Shown: positions 16,863-24,619, counted from the stretch's first letter. The stretch: 64,000 nucleotides of DNA from Streptomyces liliiviolaceus (GCF_018070025.1 NZ_JAGPYQ010000001.1:1054001-1118000), one strand, 5' to 3'. The notes: generated from the letters alone by a model not told the origin. Translations and numbers: made by a program.

Positions 16863-17966
16863 TCAACCGGTTCGGGGATACAGACCCTCTTCACGCTGCC
16901 GGTACCACCGGAGGAGGGAGACCGAGATATCGGGCAGGCTCGGCACCTTCTCCAGCCCCAGCGGTTCCGCGGCGGCAGCCAGCACTTTCTGTATCTTGCC
17001 GCCCGCCCGGCCGAGGGCACCGGCGTCCGGGTCCGGCCCTGTACCGAGCGACAAAGACATACGGATGACGTCGGTGAAGACCGACTGGGCTCGTTTGTAG
17101 TCGAGCAGTTTCGGCAGGTCCTCTTCCCAGCCGGCCGAACTGCCGGGCGCGACGTCCTCGACCGTCCGGTGCCACCTCGCCTTCATCCGATCCTCCTGCG
17201 CCCTCGGATACCGCATCAAGTAGAGGTGCGTTGCCAGTTCGTACAAAGGATCACCGACCATCGCCAATTCCCAGTCGATGGTCCAGAGACGACCTCCGGG
17301 ATCGACGATGAAGTTCTCACGGTGCAGGTCTGCGTGCAGCAGACAGAAAGGACGTTCGGTCAGCCCGGACACATGCTTTCTGAGGCGCTTGAAGGAGTCG
17401 CCGTCCACACCGAACGAGGCGAACAGTTCCTCGAAAGCGGGCAGGTTCTCCTGGTAGACACGTTCTTCGGTGAAACAGATGAGCCGCTCCAGGAAGTCCG
17501 AGGTGTCGCCCTCCCTCGCGCGGTCCCGGAGTTCGCATCTCCTGTCCGCCACGAGCGCCTCGGATCTGATGCCGGCCAACTGTCTGAACAACCCGACGAT
17601 CTGATCCAGGACGGAGTGGGGAACGGCGCTGCCCGACCCGCACCGCGAACCCAGCGTCTGCCCCTCGATGAACCGCTGCAGACCGACCGGACCCGCCTGG
17701 ACGATTTCGGGGATGCCGTCGACGATCCCCTGGAGGGCCCGCAGCAGCTGCTCCTCCGACTCGAAGCAACGACGGTCGAACCACAGCAAGTTGCTTCTCG
17801 GCTCACGACACTTCACGCGGACCGCCGATTCAGCCTCCGCTCCGCCGGGCAGCGGAAAGACGTACGTTTCGTGGTGGTAGCCCTGAAGTGGCCCCTCGAC
17901 CACGTCCGCGTCGCCACTCACCTCAACGGCTCGCCGCCGAGCCAGGGAAGCCGATTCGGGTGACAT
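16863..17966 (-). CDS. Aminoglycoside phosphotransferase-like (APH) kinase
   Basis: Protein of 367 aa of the APH/choline kinase fold. FCLLHADLHRENFIVD is the Brenner catalytic loop (HxDxxxxN) and LWTIDWELAMVGDPLYELA the metal-binding segment. The N-terminal lobe has VRVKCREPR as the probable ATP-lysine region. Many such kinases act on small metabolites, not antibiotics, and the substrate cannot be told. GAGAG stands 8 nt before the ATG. It borders the GntR/small-protein block; a HAD phosphatase of the same block (19.7 kb) could oppose it, which is inference. Confidence 0.8.
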   Translation of the reverse strand: MSPESASLARRRAVEVSGDADVVEGPLQGYHHETYVFPLPGGAEAESAVRVKCREPRSNLLWFDRRCFESEEQLLRALQGIVDGIPEIVQAGPVGLQRFIEGQTLGSRCGSGSAVPHSVLDQIVGLFRQLAGIRSEALVADRRCELRDRAREGDTSDFLERLICFTEERVYQENLPAFEELFASFGVDGDSFKRLRKHVSGLTERPFCLLHADLHRENFIVDPGGRLWTIDWELAMVGDPLYELATHLYLMRYPRAQEDRMKARWHRTVEDVAPGSSAGWEEDLPKLLDYKRAQSVFTDVIRMSLSLGTGPDPDAGALGRAGGKIQKVLAAAAEPLGLEKVPSLPDISVSLLRWYRQREEGLYPRTG

Positions 17967-18145
17967 AGTTCGTTCTCTCGCATGTGCCGCACCGATGGTG
18001 AAGGAGGGGAGAGATTACTCTCCCGCGGTTGAGTATCACTCCACGGGCCAGGCTGTCGACCGCATCCATCCCTGCCTGCGATACGGATGTCCGTTCGTGC
18101 AGAGACGACTGCCCGGCCTGCGACGACCCTGCAGGGGTATGGAGC

Positions 18146-18439
18146 ATGGTGCTTCGCACGGCCCCGGTGACGATCAGGTGGCCCTCGCACGGCAGACCCG
18201 GTGGCAGGCGCGCTCTCGACCGTGCGGCGGAGGACTGCCACGACTCGCACGGGATCCTCCTGCATCTCAGGGACGTACTCGACGGAGCGCCGGAGCATCA
18301 CGACCGTGAGCCCCTGGCCCAGGCCGACGCCATCGTCACTCGGTACGAATACGCTTCCGTGGATTCCGCCGTTCAGCGTTCGGGCGTCGAGCCCCTGCGG
18401 GATGCACTGCGCGATCTCGGAGCGGCCGACGGCAGTTGA
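18146..18439 (+). CDS. Hypothetical small protein, 97 aa
   Basis: Not recognised. The frame shows strong third-position GC from about 18150 to its stop, unlike the opposite strand, which argues for a real gene. Predicted helical and charged: RALDRAAEDCHDSHGILLHL, then DAIVTRYEYASVDSAVQRSG. AGGGG stands 8 nt before the ATG; an in-frame GTG 21 bp downstream is possible. It is divergent from the APH gene and convergent with GntR gene 1 (30 bp between stops). Confidence 0.55.
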   Translation: MVLRTAPVTIRWPSHGRPGGRRALDRAAEDCHDSHGILLHLRDVLDGAPEHHDREPLAQADAIVTRYEYASVDSAVQRSGVEPLRDALRDLGAADGS

Positions 18440-18468
18440 AGCACAACGATGCGGACGGTGTGGCCGCG

Positions 18469-19386
18469 TCACACACCTCGGTCCTGGCCGCCGCCAGGAC
18501 CCTGGCGGGCAGCGTCGGACGACACACTCCACAGGGAATCGAAATAGCTCTGCATGCTGTCCACGAAGAAGGAGCCCGGGGAGTTCGGATCCTCATCGCT
18601 CACGTAGTGCATGAGATGGGCGCCGACGCCTTCGACATCCATGGCCGGCAGCACCTCACCGTCCGCGAGGATGATCGGGCGATCGACCACCCGGTACAGC
18701 CCGAACAGCGCCTCCGAGCCGTTGAGCAGATAGAACTTGAAGTTCGGGACCACCGTGGTGTAGCGGATCTGCAGATCGACCTCTGCCACTTTCTTGTGGA
18801 CGCGCAGCAACTCAAGGATGTTGCGTAGCGAGGTGATGGATCCGAGCGCGATGGCCCGTACGTGCTTCGCCGGACGCGGGTCCGCCGGATCGTCCTTGGC
18901 CCGGGGAAAGGGCAGGTCCACTTCCCCGGACGGCACCAGAACGCGCATGGTGATGCGTTGTGGGGCGGGCTCGGATTTGCGGCGCATCCTCTCGTCCTGC
19001 ACGCGAACGTGGGTGACGAGGGATTCACCGGTCAGCGTGAAGACGTCCAGTCCGACCTCCGGACGGCTGAACGCCTCGGTCATGATCGGGCCGAGCGTGC
19101 TGGGGCGAGGTGTTGTGTCCTGCGGCACCGCTGCCGGGTGAATCCGTTGGGTCTTGACCACTCGCGATCCGCTGCCCTGACGGGACTCGATCCGCTTCTC
19201 GGCAGCCAGTGCCTTCACCACCCGTTGGACGGTGTCGCGGGAGACCCCGAACTCCTCGGCCAGCGCCCGCTGCGTCGGCAGGACACTGTTCAGGGGGTAG
19301 GTCTCGGTGATGATGCGGTTGCGCAGCTCTTCCAGGACGCGTGCGAACTCCTTGCCGCCTCCATCACCGCTCCGCTCTTCGCTCAC
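18469..19386 (-). CDS. GntR family regulator, module 1
   Basis: Protein of 305 aa. The N-terminal winged helix (about residues 12-80) has LEELRNRIITETYPLNSVLP, TQRALAEEFGVSRDTVQRVV and RIESRQGSGSRV, typical GntR. The C-terminal domain (about 100-300) resembles that of the two other GntR proteins of the block: ITMRVLVPSGEVDLPFPR, NFKFYLLNGSEALFGLYRVV, and an FFVDSMQSYFDSLW ending. The GTG start has TACGGT exactly 6 nt upstream, so the mRNA is probably leaderless. It is divergent from a small membrane protein gene with a perfect palindrome between them. Confidence 0.85.
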   Translation of the reverse strand: MSEERSGDGGGKEFARVLEELRNRIITETYPLNSVLPTQRALAEEFGVSRDTVQRVVKALAAEKRIESRQGSGSRVVKTQRIHPAAVPQDTTPRPSTLGPIMTEAFSRPEVGLDVFTLTGESLVTHVRVQDERMRRKSEPAPQRITMRVLVPSGEVDLPFPRAKDDPADPRPAKHVRAIALGSITSLRNILELLRVHKKVAEVDLQIRYTTVVPNFKFYLLNGSEALFGLYRVVDRPIILADGEVLPAMDVEGVGAHLMHYVSDEDPNSPGSFFVDSMQSYFDSLWSVSSDAARQGPGGGQDRGV

Positions 19387-19500
19387 ATGCTGACCGTACC
19401 TCTCCGGCCCACGGGCAGACCGGTTTTCAGTCAAGTCCACCAGCCAATCAGCCTGCCGGTTAAGGGATCTCCCGGCAAGGGGAAACCAATCCAATACAAC

Positions 19501-19516
19501 CGGTCCAATTGGACCG
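19501..19516. promoter_or_regulatory. Perfect palindrome CGGTCCAATTGGACCG (module 1 operator)
   Basis: Sixteen bases, fully self-complementary, 40 bp before the ATG of small membrane protein 1 and 115 bp before GntR gene 1. GntR regulators often bind palindromes of this size, so it is the likely operator of the adjacent regulator. Its sequence differs from the module 2 and 3 operators, which suggests separate specificity. Confidence 0.65.
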
Positions 19517-19555
19517 CTTGTTGATTGATTCGCTGAAGTGGACGGGGTGGGGAAC

Positions 19556-19744
19556 ATGCTCTTCTGCTTGCTACTGGGCATCGGCGTCAAGTTCGCGATC
19601 ACGCAACTGGTCCAGGCACGGCTCGGTTTCGCGGGTCTGGTCCTGCTGGCCCTTCTGCTGGTGGGGGTACGAGCGGGGTACCCCCGATTGGCCTGGTGGT
19701 CGGCCGGGCTCTTCTTCCTGCTGACGCTCCAGCTTCAGGCCTGA
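19556..19744 (+). CDS. Small hydrophobic membrane protein, module 1
   Basis: Protein of 62 aa, MLFCLLLGIGVKFAITQLVQ onward, with three hydrophobic stretches (about residues 2-16, 25-41 and 46-60). It aligns without gaps to the small proteins of modules 2 and 3, keeping a Q-x-x-x-[small/basic]-G-x-x-G pattern after the first segment (TQLVQARLGFAG) and a [GK]-rich turn before the third. A GTG 18 bp upstream is an alternative start; GGGGTGGGG precedes the ATG. The stop overlaps the 3' end of the convergent HAD gene by 10 bp. Function unknown. Confidence 0.7.
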   Translation: MLFCLLLGIGVKFAITQLVQARLGFAGLVLLALLLVGVRAGYPRLAWWSAGLFFLLTLQLQA

Positions 19745-20472
19745 CCCCGTAGGGCCTGCAGCACCGGTTCCAGCGAACCCACCACGTGCTCGGCTCCGGC
19801 GTCCCGCAGCAGTTTCTCCTTGTGGCTGTTACGCGCGTAGCCGAGGAACTGGACACCGGCCCTTTCCGCGGCCTGGTGGTCCGAGGGTGCGTCACCGATC
19901 ATGAGGGTGGACCGCGGGGCGGCGCCCAGGGCGTTCATGGCCCGATTGAGGCAGTGCGGGTGCGGCTTGAGCTGGTCCAGGTCGTGCGTGCGGCCGTAGA
20001 TGTTGGGCACGAAGCAGTCGGCCAGACCCCGGCCCTCCAGGTAAGAGGCCGCTGTACGGGGTGAGTTGTTGGTCGCCACGGCCAGCCGCACGCCGATCGC
20101 GCTCCAGGTCCGGATCAGCGGGTCCGCGAATTCAGTGGGCCACGCGGAAGGCGCCGCCTTGAGTTCCTGCTGGGTGAGCCGGTCCTCCAGTTCGACCACG
20201 AGATCGCTGTGCGGATGACGGCGGTTGACCGCGTACAGGACCGCCATCGGGTCGGGGTGGACGCGCTCCTCCTCGGTGAGGAGTTCACGGAGGCCCTGCT
20301 GTTCGAGCCATCTCACGAGGTCCTTGGCCACATCCTCCGCCGAGTGACCTGCGAAGAGCCGACAGATCGGCCCGTCGAAGTCGAACAGGACGAAACGGGC
20401 TTGCTCGATCACCGCGTAAAGGTTTTCTGTCTCTGCTGTCACCGGACCAGTCTGCTGCGTATCAGTAGTCAC
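19735..20472 (-). CDS. HAD superfamily hydrolase (phosphoglycolate-phosphatase-like)
   Basis: Protein of 245 aa with all four HAD motifs: FVLFDFDGPICRLF (motif I, DxD), VRLAVATNNSPRT (II), DLDQLKPHPHCLNRA (III Lys) and TLMIGDAPSDHQAAERAG (IV). A helical cap lies between I and II. This is a phosphatase for a small phosphorylated substrate, not identified. The GTG start overlaps the TAG stop of GntR gene 2 by one base, so the two are one operon with coupled translation. A later in-frame GTG (20442) is possible. Confidence 0.85.
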   Translation of the reverse strand: MTTDTQQTGPVTAETENLYAVIEQARFVLFDFDGPICRLFAGHSAEDVAKDLVRWLEQQGLRELLTEEERVHPDPMAVLYAVNRRHPHSDLVVELEDRLTQQELKAAPSAWPTEFADPLIRTWSAIGVRLAVATNNSPRTAASYLEGRGLADCFVPNIYGRTHDLDQLKPHPHCLNRAMNALGAAPRSTLMIGDAPSDHQAAERAGVQFLGYARNSHKEKLLRDAGAEHVVGSLEPVLQALRGQA

Positions 20473-21344
20473 TAGGAGAGTGTCAGGTCCGTGGTGATGG
20501 TTTCCCAGAGCCCGTCGAACCACTTCTGCGACTCCTCCACGAACGCGCCGTCTCGCTGGCCCGAGCGTGTGAGGAAGGAGAAGAGGAGGGATTCGGAGCC
20601 CAGGGCGTCGTACATCTCCAGGGTCTGGCTCTCGTACGGTTCCTCCCGCCGGGTGAGGACGTAGTAACCGATCAGCGCCTCCTGCCCGTTGAGCAGGTAC
20701 AGCTTCACCGGCGGGGTGAACGGCAGCGCGCGGAACGTGACCCGTACGTCGATGCCGTGCGAGGAGCGCAGGGCGCGGAGGTTGTGCCGCAGGACGTGGC
20801 CCTGGGCGTTGCGCATGTCCAGCCAGCGCTGGTGGACCGGGTCGTCGTCGGCGTCGCTGTCGACGGAGACCGGGAAGGCGAGGGTGATCTCCCGGGACGG
20901 CACCAGGATGCGGACGTCGATCGACTCGGGGCGCAGGGTGCCCTCGTGGATCTTGCGGACCGGGTCGCCGATGGCCAGCATCAGGGTCTCCGCCGTGTGG
21001 CAGACGACGTCTATCCGCACGCGCGGCGCGGCGAACGCCTCCACCAGCCGCGGCGCGAGCGCGACCATCGTCGGCTGGGGTTCGTCCCGGGTGTGGGTGA
21101 CCTCGGCGATCCGCGGCGGGCTGCCCTTGCTGACGTTGCTGAGCAGGCCGTCGTCCTGGAGCGCGCGCAGGGCTTGGCGGACCGTGCCGCGCTCCACGCC
21201 GAACTCGTCGGCGAGCTCCGCCTGGGTGGGCAGGCGGTCGCCGGCGCGCAGGTCGCCCGCGCGGATGCGGTCCCGCAGGATGTCGGCGATCTCCTGCGGC
21301 GAGAGCCTTCTGCTGCCGTTCACTGCCACGTTCTCCTGGGTCAC
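20472..21344 (-). CDS. GntR family regulator, module 2
   Basis: Protein of 290 aa. GntR winged helix (about residues 10-75): IADILRDRIRAGDLRAGDRL, PTQAELADEFGVERGTVRQA. The C-terminal domain (about 90-285) has MVALAPRLVEAFAAPRV, SIDVRILVPSREITLAFPV, FRALPFTPPVKLYLLNGQEA and ESQKWFDGLWETI; module 3 repeats it closely. The GTG start at 21344 is chosen because TAGCGT lies exactly 6 nt before it and the encoded N-terminus (V-x-x-E-x-VAVNG) is shared with module 3. It is divergent from small protein 2 and coupled to the HAD gene downstream. Confidence 0.85.
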   Translation of the reverse strand: MTQENVAVNGSRRLSPQEIADILRDRIRAGDLRAGDRLPTQAELADEFGVERGTVRQALRALQDDGLLSNVSKGSPPRIAEVTHTRDEPQPTMVALAPRLVEAFAAPRVRIDVVCHTAETLMLAIGDPVRKIHEGTLRPESIDVRILVPSREITLAFPVSVDSDADDDPVHQRWLDMRNAQGHVLRHNLRALRSSHGIDVRVTFRALPFTPPVKLYLLNGQEALIGYYVLTRREEPYESQTLEMYDALGSESLLFSFLTRSGQRDGAFVEESQKWFDGLWETITTDLTLS

Positions 21345-21396
21345 GACCAAACGCTACAACTTTGGCCCATCTATGGGGAGTTGTTTGAAAGTTGTT

Positions 21397-21425
21397 TTGA
21401 GATAGGTACCAACTGGGGATAAGTT
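21397..21425 (+). promoter_or_regulatory. Promoter of small membrane protein 2
   Basis: TTGAGA, 17-nt spacer, TAAGTT: a good match to a vegetative actinobacterial promoter. The predicted start point, 7 nt after the -10 box, falls on the first base of the AGTTGG palindrome. The aligned region of module 3 keeps both elements. Confidence 0.65.
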
Positions 21426-21431
21426 AAGCAT

Positions 21432-21446
21432 AGTTGGTTGCCAACT
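21432..21446. promoter_or_regulatory. Operator palindrome AGTTGG-TTG-CCAACT (module 2)
   Basis: Six-bp perfect arms directly at the predicted transcription start of small protein 2. A further CCAACT half-site lies at 21409-21414 in the promoter spacer. The module 3 counterpart is nearly identical, so binding by the GntR proteins is likely, with possible cross-talk. Confidence 0.65.
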
Positions 21447-21615
21447 TGGTGAAGATGGCGGAAGTTCCCCTTCCTCTCGCAAGTAGTTGGCAGCTGGGAA
21501 GGTTCCGCGCCTCAGCGGCACCGGAGCACGACCCACGCACCACCGCTCACCATCGCACCACAGCACCCTCGCACTTCTCCCGCCCGCCCCCGCAAGACCC
21601 GAAGGAGGAACCACC

Positions 21616-21804
21616 ATGCCCGCCATCGCCCTACTCTCCGCCCTCCTCGTCGTCGGATTCGAGCAGTTCGTGGAATGGCAGTACGGCCCCAGCGGCGCCG
21701 TCGGACTGCTGCTGCTCACTGTGGGTCTGAAGATGAAAAGTCCCACCTGCAGTTCGATCGGGGCCGTCGTCCTGGCGCTGATGTTCGCGGGACCCGCCCT
21801 ATGA
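21616..21804 (+). CDS. Small hydrophobic membrane protein, module 2
   Basis: Protein of 62 aa starting MPAIALLSALLVVGFEQFVE, with three hydrophobic segments (about 3-15, 26-38 and 47-60) separated by the conserved EQFVEWQYGPSG and GLKMKSP turns. It is strongly similar to small protein 3 (GxEQxxxxxYGxxGxV, then GxKxK, then IGAVxLxL). An excellent ribosome site, GAAGGAGGAACCACC, fixes the ATG. The long 5' leader (about 180 nt) contains the operator. Function unknown. Confidence 0.75.
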   Translation: MPAIALLSALLVVGFEQFVEWQYGPSGAVGLLLLTVGLKMKSPTCSSIGAVVLALMFAGPAL

Positions 21805-21843
21805 CCTGCGGCGGCCCGCCCGCACGACGAACGGCAGACACCG

Positions 21844-21905
21844 CGCACTGTGGGAGACCTCAGCCCGTGAGCACCAGCTCCGAGCTGATGGTCTCCCACA
21901 GTGCG
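21844..21905. terminator. Perfect 16-bp inverted repeat spanning the end of GntR gene 3
   Basis: CGCACTGTGGGAGACC and GGTCTCCCACAGTGCG pair perfectly around 30 nt that contain the stop codon of GntR gene 3. It lies between convergent small protein 2 and GntR gene 3, so it may act as a bidirectional terminator, although one arm is coding. It has no U tract. Confidence 0.55.
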
Positions 21906-22765
21906 TTGAACCACAGATGCGACTGCTCCACGAACGTCGTGGCCCGCAGCCCCTCCCCCTGCTCGAAGGCGAACAGCGTCGACTGGGTCCCCTCGGCGTC
22001 GTACGTCTCCAGGTACTCACTGTCGATCTCCGCCCCCCGCCGCGACAGCGTGTAGTACGCGAAGAGCGCCTCCGCCTCGTTGAGCAGGTACAACTTCACC
22101 GGCGGAGTGAACGGCAGGGCCCTGAACGTGATGTGTACGTCGATGCCGTGCGTCGCCCGCAGCGCCAGCAGGTTGTGCTTCAGGACCTGGCCCTGGGCGT
22201 TGCGCTGGGCCAGCCACCGCCGCCGCACCCGCTCCCCGTCCTCCGTCGCGTCCACCGCCGCCGGGAAGGCGAGATCGATGTCGCGGGACGGCAGGAGCAC
22301 GCGGACGTCGATCCTGGCCGGTTTTAATCGGCCCTCGTGGATGAGGCGCAGCGGTTCGCCCATCGCGAGCGTCAGGGAGACGGCCGTCAGACACAGGGCG
22401 TCGATCTCCACATGGGGCGCCGAGAAGGCGGCCGTGATCCGTGAGGCCAGCGCCACCATGGTGGTCCGCGGTGGAGCCGCCGGCCCGGTCAGCGCCTTCT
22501 CCACGCTCTCGGCGACGGTCGCCGGACTGCCCTTGGACACGTTGGACAGCAGGTTCTCCGACTGCAGGATGCGCAGCGCCTGCCGTACGGTCCCGCGCTC
22601 GACTCCGAACTCGTCGGCCAGCCTGGCCTGGGTGGGCATGCGCTCGCCCGCCCGCAGCTCACCCGACACGATCCGGCTGCGCAGCTCGTCGGCCACCTCG
22701 CGGTGTGACATCTGTGGCCGTTGTGCCCTCTTCCGCCCATTGACGGCGACGTGTTCCGGGTCCAC
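21860..22765 (-). CDS. GntR family regulator, module 3
   Basis: Protein of 301 aa, paralogue of GntR 2. Winged helix: VADELRSRIVSGELRAGERM, PTQARLADEFGVERGTVRQA. C-terminal domain: MVALASRITAAFSAPHVEID, IDVRVLLPSRDIDLAFPA, ITFRALPFTPPVKLYLLNEA, EQSHLWFNALWETI. The domain layout resembles the sensory domains of some XRE regulators with a similar FxxxW ending; no ligand is known. The GTG start at 22765 has TAGTGT exactly 6 nt upstream (leaderless). The 3' end lies inside a perfect inverted repeat. Confidence 0.85.
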   Translation of the reverse strand: MDPEHVAVNGRKRAQRPQMSHREVADELRSRIVSGELRAGERMPTQARLADEFGVERGTVRQALRILQSENLLSNVSKGSPATVAESVEKALTGPAAPPRTTMVALASRITAAFSAPHVEIDALCLTAVSLTLAMGEPLRLIHEGRLKPARIDVRVLLPSRDIDLAFPAAVDATEDGERVRRRWLAQRNAQGQVLKHNLLALRATHGIDVHITFRALPFTPPVKLYLLNEAEALFAYYTLSRRGAEIDSEYLETYDAEGTQSTLFAFEQGEGLRATTFVEQSHLWFNALWETISSELVLTG

Positions 22766-22818
22766 GGCCAAACACTACAACTTCGCGCCATCTTTGGGCA
22801 GTTATCGTGAAGATGGTT

Positions 22819-22846
22819 ATGAGACGTATCCAAGTGGAGATAACTT
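22819..22846 (+). promoter_or_regulatory. Promoter of small membrane protein 3
   Basis: ATGAGA, 16-nt spacer, TAACTT, aligned base by base with the module 2 promoter. The operator palindrome starts 5 nt after the -10 box. Confidence 0.55.
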
Positions 22847-22851
22847 TATTG

Positions 22852-22868
22852 AAGTTGGTCACCAACTT
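22852..22868. promoter_or_regulatory. Operator palindrome AAGTTGGT-C-ACCAACTT (module 3)
   Basis: Eight-bp perfect arms around one base at the predicted start of transcription of small protein 3, with a CCAAGTGG half-site upstream at 22830. It matches the module 2 site over the AGTTGG/CCAACT core. Confidence 0.7.
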
Positions 22869-22976
22869 GAGCAACATGGTCAGGCTTCCGGGGGGTTGGC
22901 CGCCAGAGTCGCAGCAGGCGATCAGGTGGATCGGTCCCAGCGGGGGTCCGCCTCCCCGTCCCGAAGGAGGGACCGC

Positions 22977-23162
22977 ATGCCGCTCATCGCCATCCTCGTC
23001 GCCGCCCTCGCCATCGGCCTGGAGCAGCTGCTCCAGGTGAAGTACGGAGTGATGGGCCTCGTCGCCTTCGTCGCCCTCGCCATCGGCATCAAGGCCAAGA
23101 ACTCAATGATCGGCGGCATCGGGGCCGTGATCCTCGTGCTGCTGCTCGCCCAGTCCGGCTGA
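22977..23162 (+). CDS. Small hydrophobic membrane protein, module 3
   Basis: Protein of 61 aa, MPLIAILVAALAIGLEQLLQ onward, with three hydrophobic segments (about 2-15, 26-41 and 46-59), EQLLQVKYGVMG between the first two and GIKAKNS before the third. It is the closest relative of small protein 2 and aligns gap-free with small protein 1. GAAGGAGGGACCGC sets the ATG. A strong hairpin follows the stop. No known family was recognised; possible roles are a membrane-stress sensor, a small channel or a toxin-like peptide, none of which the sequence decides. Confidence 0.75.
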   Translation: MPLIAILVAALAIGLEQLLQVKYGVMGLVAFVALAIGIKAKNSMIGGIGAVILVLLLAQSG

Positions 23163-23186
23163 CCGGGCCTCACCGCCCGTCAGTCC

Positions 23187-23233
23187 GGCCGACCGGGTTC
23201 CCTTCCGGAGGGGAGCCGGGAGCCCGGTCGGCC
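23187..23233 (+). terminator. Hairpin after small protein 3
   Basis: GGCCGACCGGGTTCCC pairs with GGGAGCCCGGTCGGCC with one mismatch around a 15-nt loop, 25 bp past the stop codon. Confidence 0.6.
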
Positions 23234-23353
23234 CGCACCACCGCACCACCGCACAACAACTGAATCGCTACGGATGACCTGCACGACCGGATCGAGAGTG
23301 GAAAGGAAGCAAAAGCAGAAGTCGAAGTAGGAGTATGAGTAGGAGCAAGCAGA

Positions 23354-24619
23354 TCAGAAGATGTCCGGGCACCACGGTCGCCTGGACGTACGCAGCAGGG
23401 CGTCGGCCAACGGGCCGGCGCCCGCTCGTTCTTCCCGGACCCGGCCCAGCGCCGCGAGCCGCACCGCGGACTCGCCCCCGAGCCACAGTTCACTCAACTC
23501 GGCGATCCCCAGCGTCAGTTCGGCGTCCTCCGTGGTCCGGACACAGCTGACGCCCTCGGGCGAGGCATCCAGCCGGTACCGGCCCCCGGCCGCCCCCTGC
23601 CCGTCGGTCACTTCCAGGACGAGGGCGCCGGTCGCCGCGTACGTCCGTGCCTCCAGGGCCGCCACGACGTCCAGGATCCGTACCCACAGCCAGTCGGCCT
23701 GCGAGGTGATCGCCGCCGCGCGCGGGTCAGGCAGCAGATGCGGCAGCAGGTCGTCCGGCGCCCGCCACCCCGTCCTGACCCGCGTGACCCAGTCGATCGA
23801 GCAGACGTACCGCCACAGGGCGCGTTCCGCGGCCGGCGAGACGGCGATCAGGTCCGTGACCTTCGCGGTCTGCAGCGGCTGCTTCGCGTCTCCCCAGCGG
23901 TCGTCCACGGTGTACGAGAGCAGCCCCTCGACCTCGCCGCGCGCATCGCGGTACACCGCGTGGAAGGGCTCGGTCCACGTGACCCGGTCCAGCAGCAGCG
24001 CGCCGGTGGCGATCCGCCACCACCGCTCGCTCCGGTCGACCGCGCCCGGCTGCGCCCGCCGGAAGCGCTCGTACAGCTCGGGCCCGGTCTTCCGTACCTC
24101 GTCGGCGTCCACCAGGTCGACACGGCCGCCGTCCTCGGGGCCGGCCCGGCGGGGGTCGAGCCCCGTCCGCGGGACGTCGACGGTCCACTCGGCGGCCGTC
24201 GTCGCCGCCCCGAACCCGTACCGCCCGTAGATCGGGTACTCCGCGGCGATCAGCGTCGCCACGACGTCGCCCCGCTCCTCGGCGGCGGCCAGTTCCCGGG
24301 CCATCATCCGCGTCAGGATGCCCCGCCTGCGGTGCGTGGAGGTCACGGTCACGTTCGTGATGGCGGCGGCCCGTACGGCCGCGCCGCCCACCGCCGTGAT
24401 CTCCTGCGGGAACGACCGGAAGGTCCCCACGCACCGCTCGCCGTCGAAGGCCCCCAGCGTCCGCTCGGGCACGAGGTAGCCGCCGCGGTCCGCGATCTCG
24501 GCCTCCGACACACTCGGCGGCCGGAGAAAACCGGTGTTCAACGCACGGGTCCACTCCGGGACCCCGTCGTCACGGATGGGGCGTACGTCGATGTCCTGGC
24601 GCGGGTTCAGCGGGTTCAT
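23354..24619 (-). CDS. Eis-family N-acetyltransferase
   Basis: Protein of 421 aa, the usual Eis length. The N-terminal GNAT domain has [20 protein letters not shown] (acetyl-CoA loop); a second GNAT-like domain and a C-terminal sterol-carrier-protein-like domain ([23 protein letters not shown]) follow, and the chain ends in Phe, whose carboxylate is catalytic in Eis. Eis enzymes acetylate multiple amines, including aminoglycosides, in the cytosol; the native substrate here is unknown. TAGCGT exactly 6 nt before the ATG supports this start and a leaderless mRNA. Confidence 0.85.
   Translation of the reverse strand: MNPLNPRQDIDVRPIRDDGVPEWTRALNTGFLRPPSVSEAEIADRGGYLVPERTLGAFDGERCVGTFRSFPQEITAVGGAAVRAAAITNVTVTSTHRRRGILTRMMARELAAAEERGDVVATLIAAEYPIYGRYGFGAATTAAEWTVDVPRTGLDPRRAGPEDGGRVDLVDADEVRKTGPELYERFRRAQPGAVDRSERWWRIATGALLLDRVTWTEPFHAVYRDARGEVEGLLSYTVDDRWGDAKQPLQTAKVTDLIAVSPAAERALWRYVCSIDWVTRVRTGWRAPDDLLPHLLPDPRAAAITSQADWLWVRILDVVAALEARTYAATGALVLEVTDGQGAAGGRYRLDASPEGVSCVRTTEDAELTLGIAELSELWLGGESAVRLAALGRVREERAGAGPLADALLRTSRRPWCPDIF

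Noticed and set aside
17918..18532. 204-aa minus-strand ORF
   Set aside because: It overlaps both neighbours and its third-position composition is worse than that of the opposite frame, which holds the 97-aa gene.
16863..23233. Integrative element carrying the GntR block
   Set aside because: No integrase, tRNA, direct-repeat att sites or transposase was seen at the borders.
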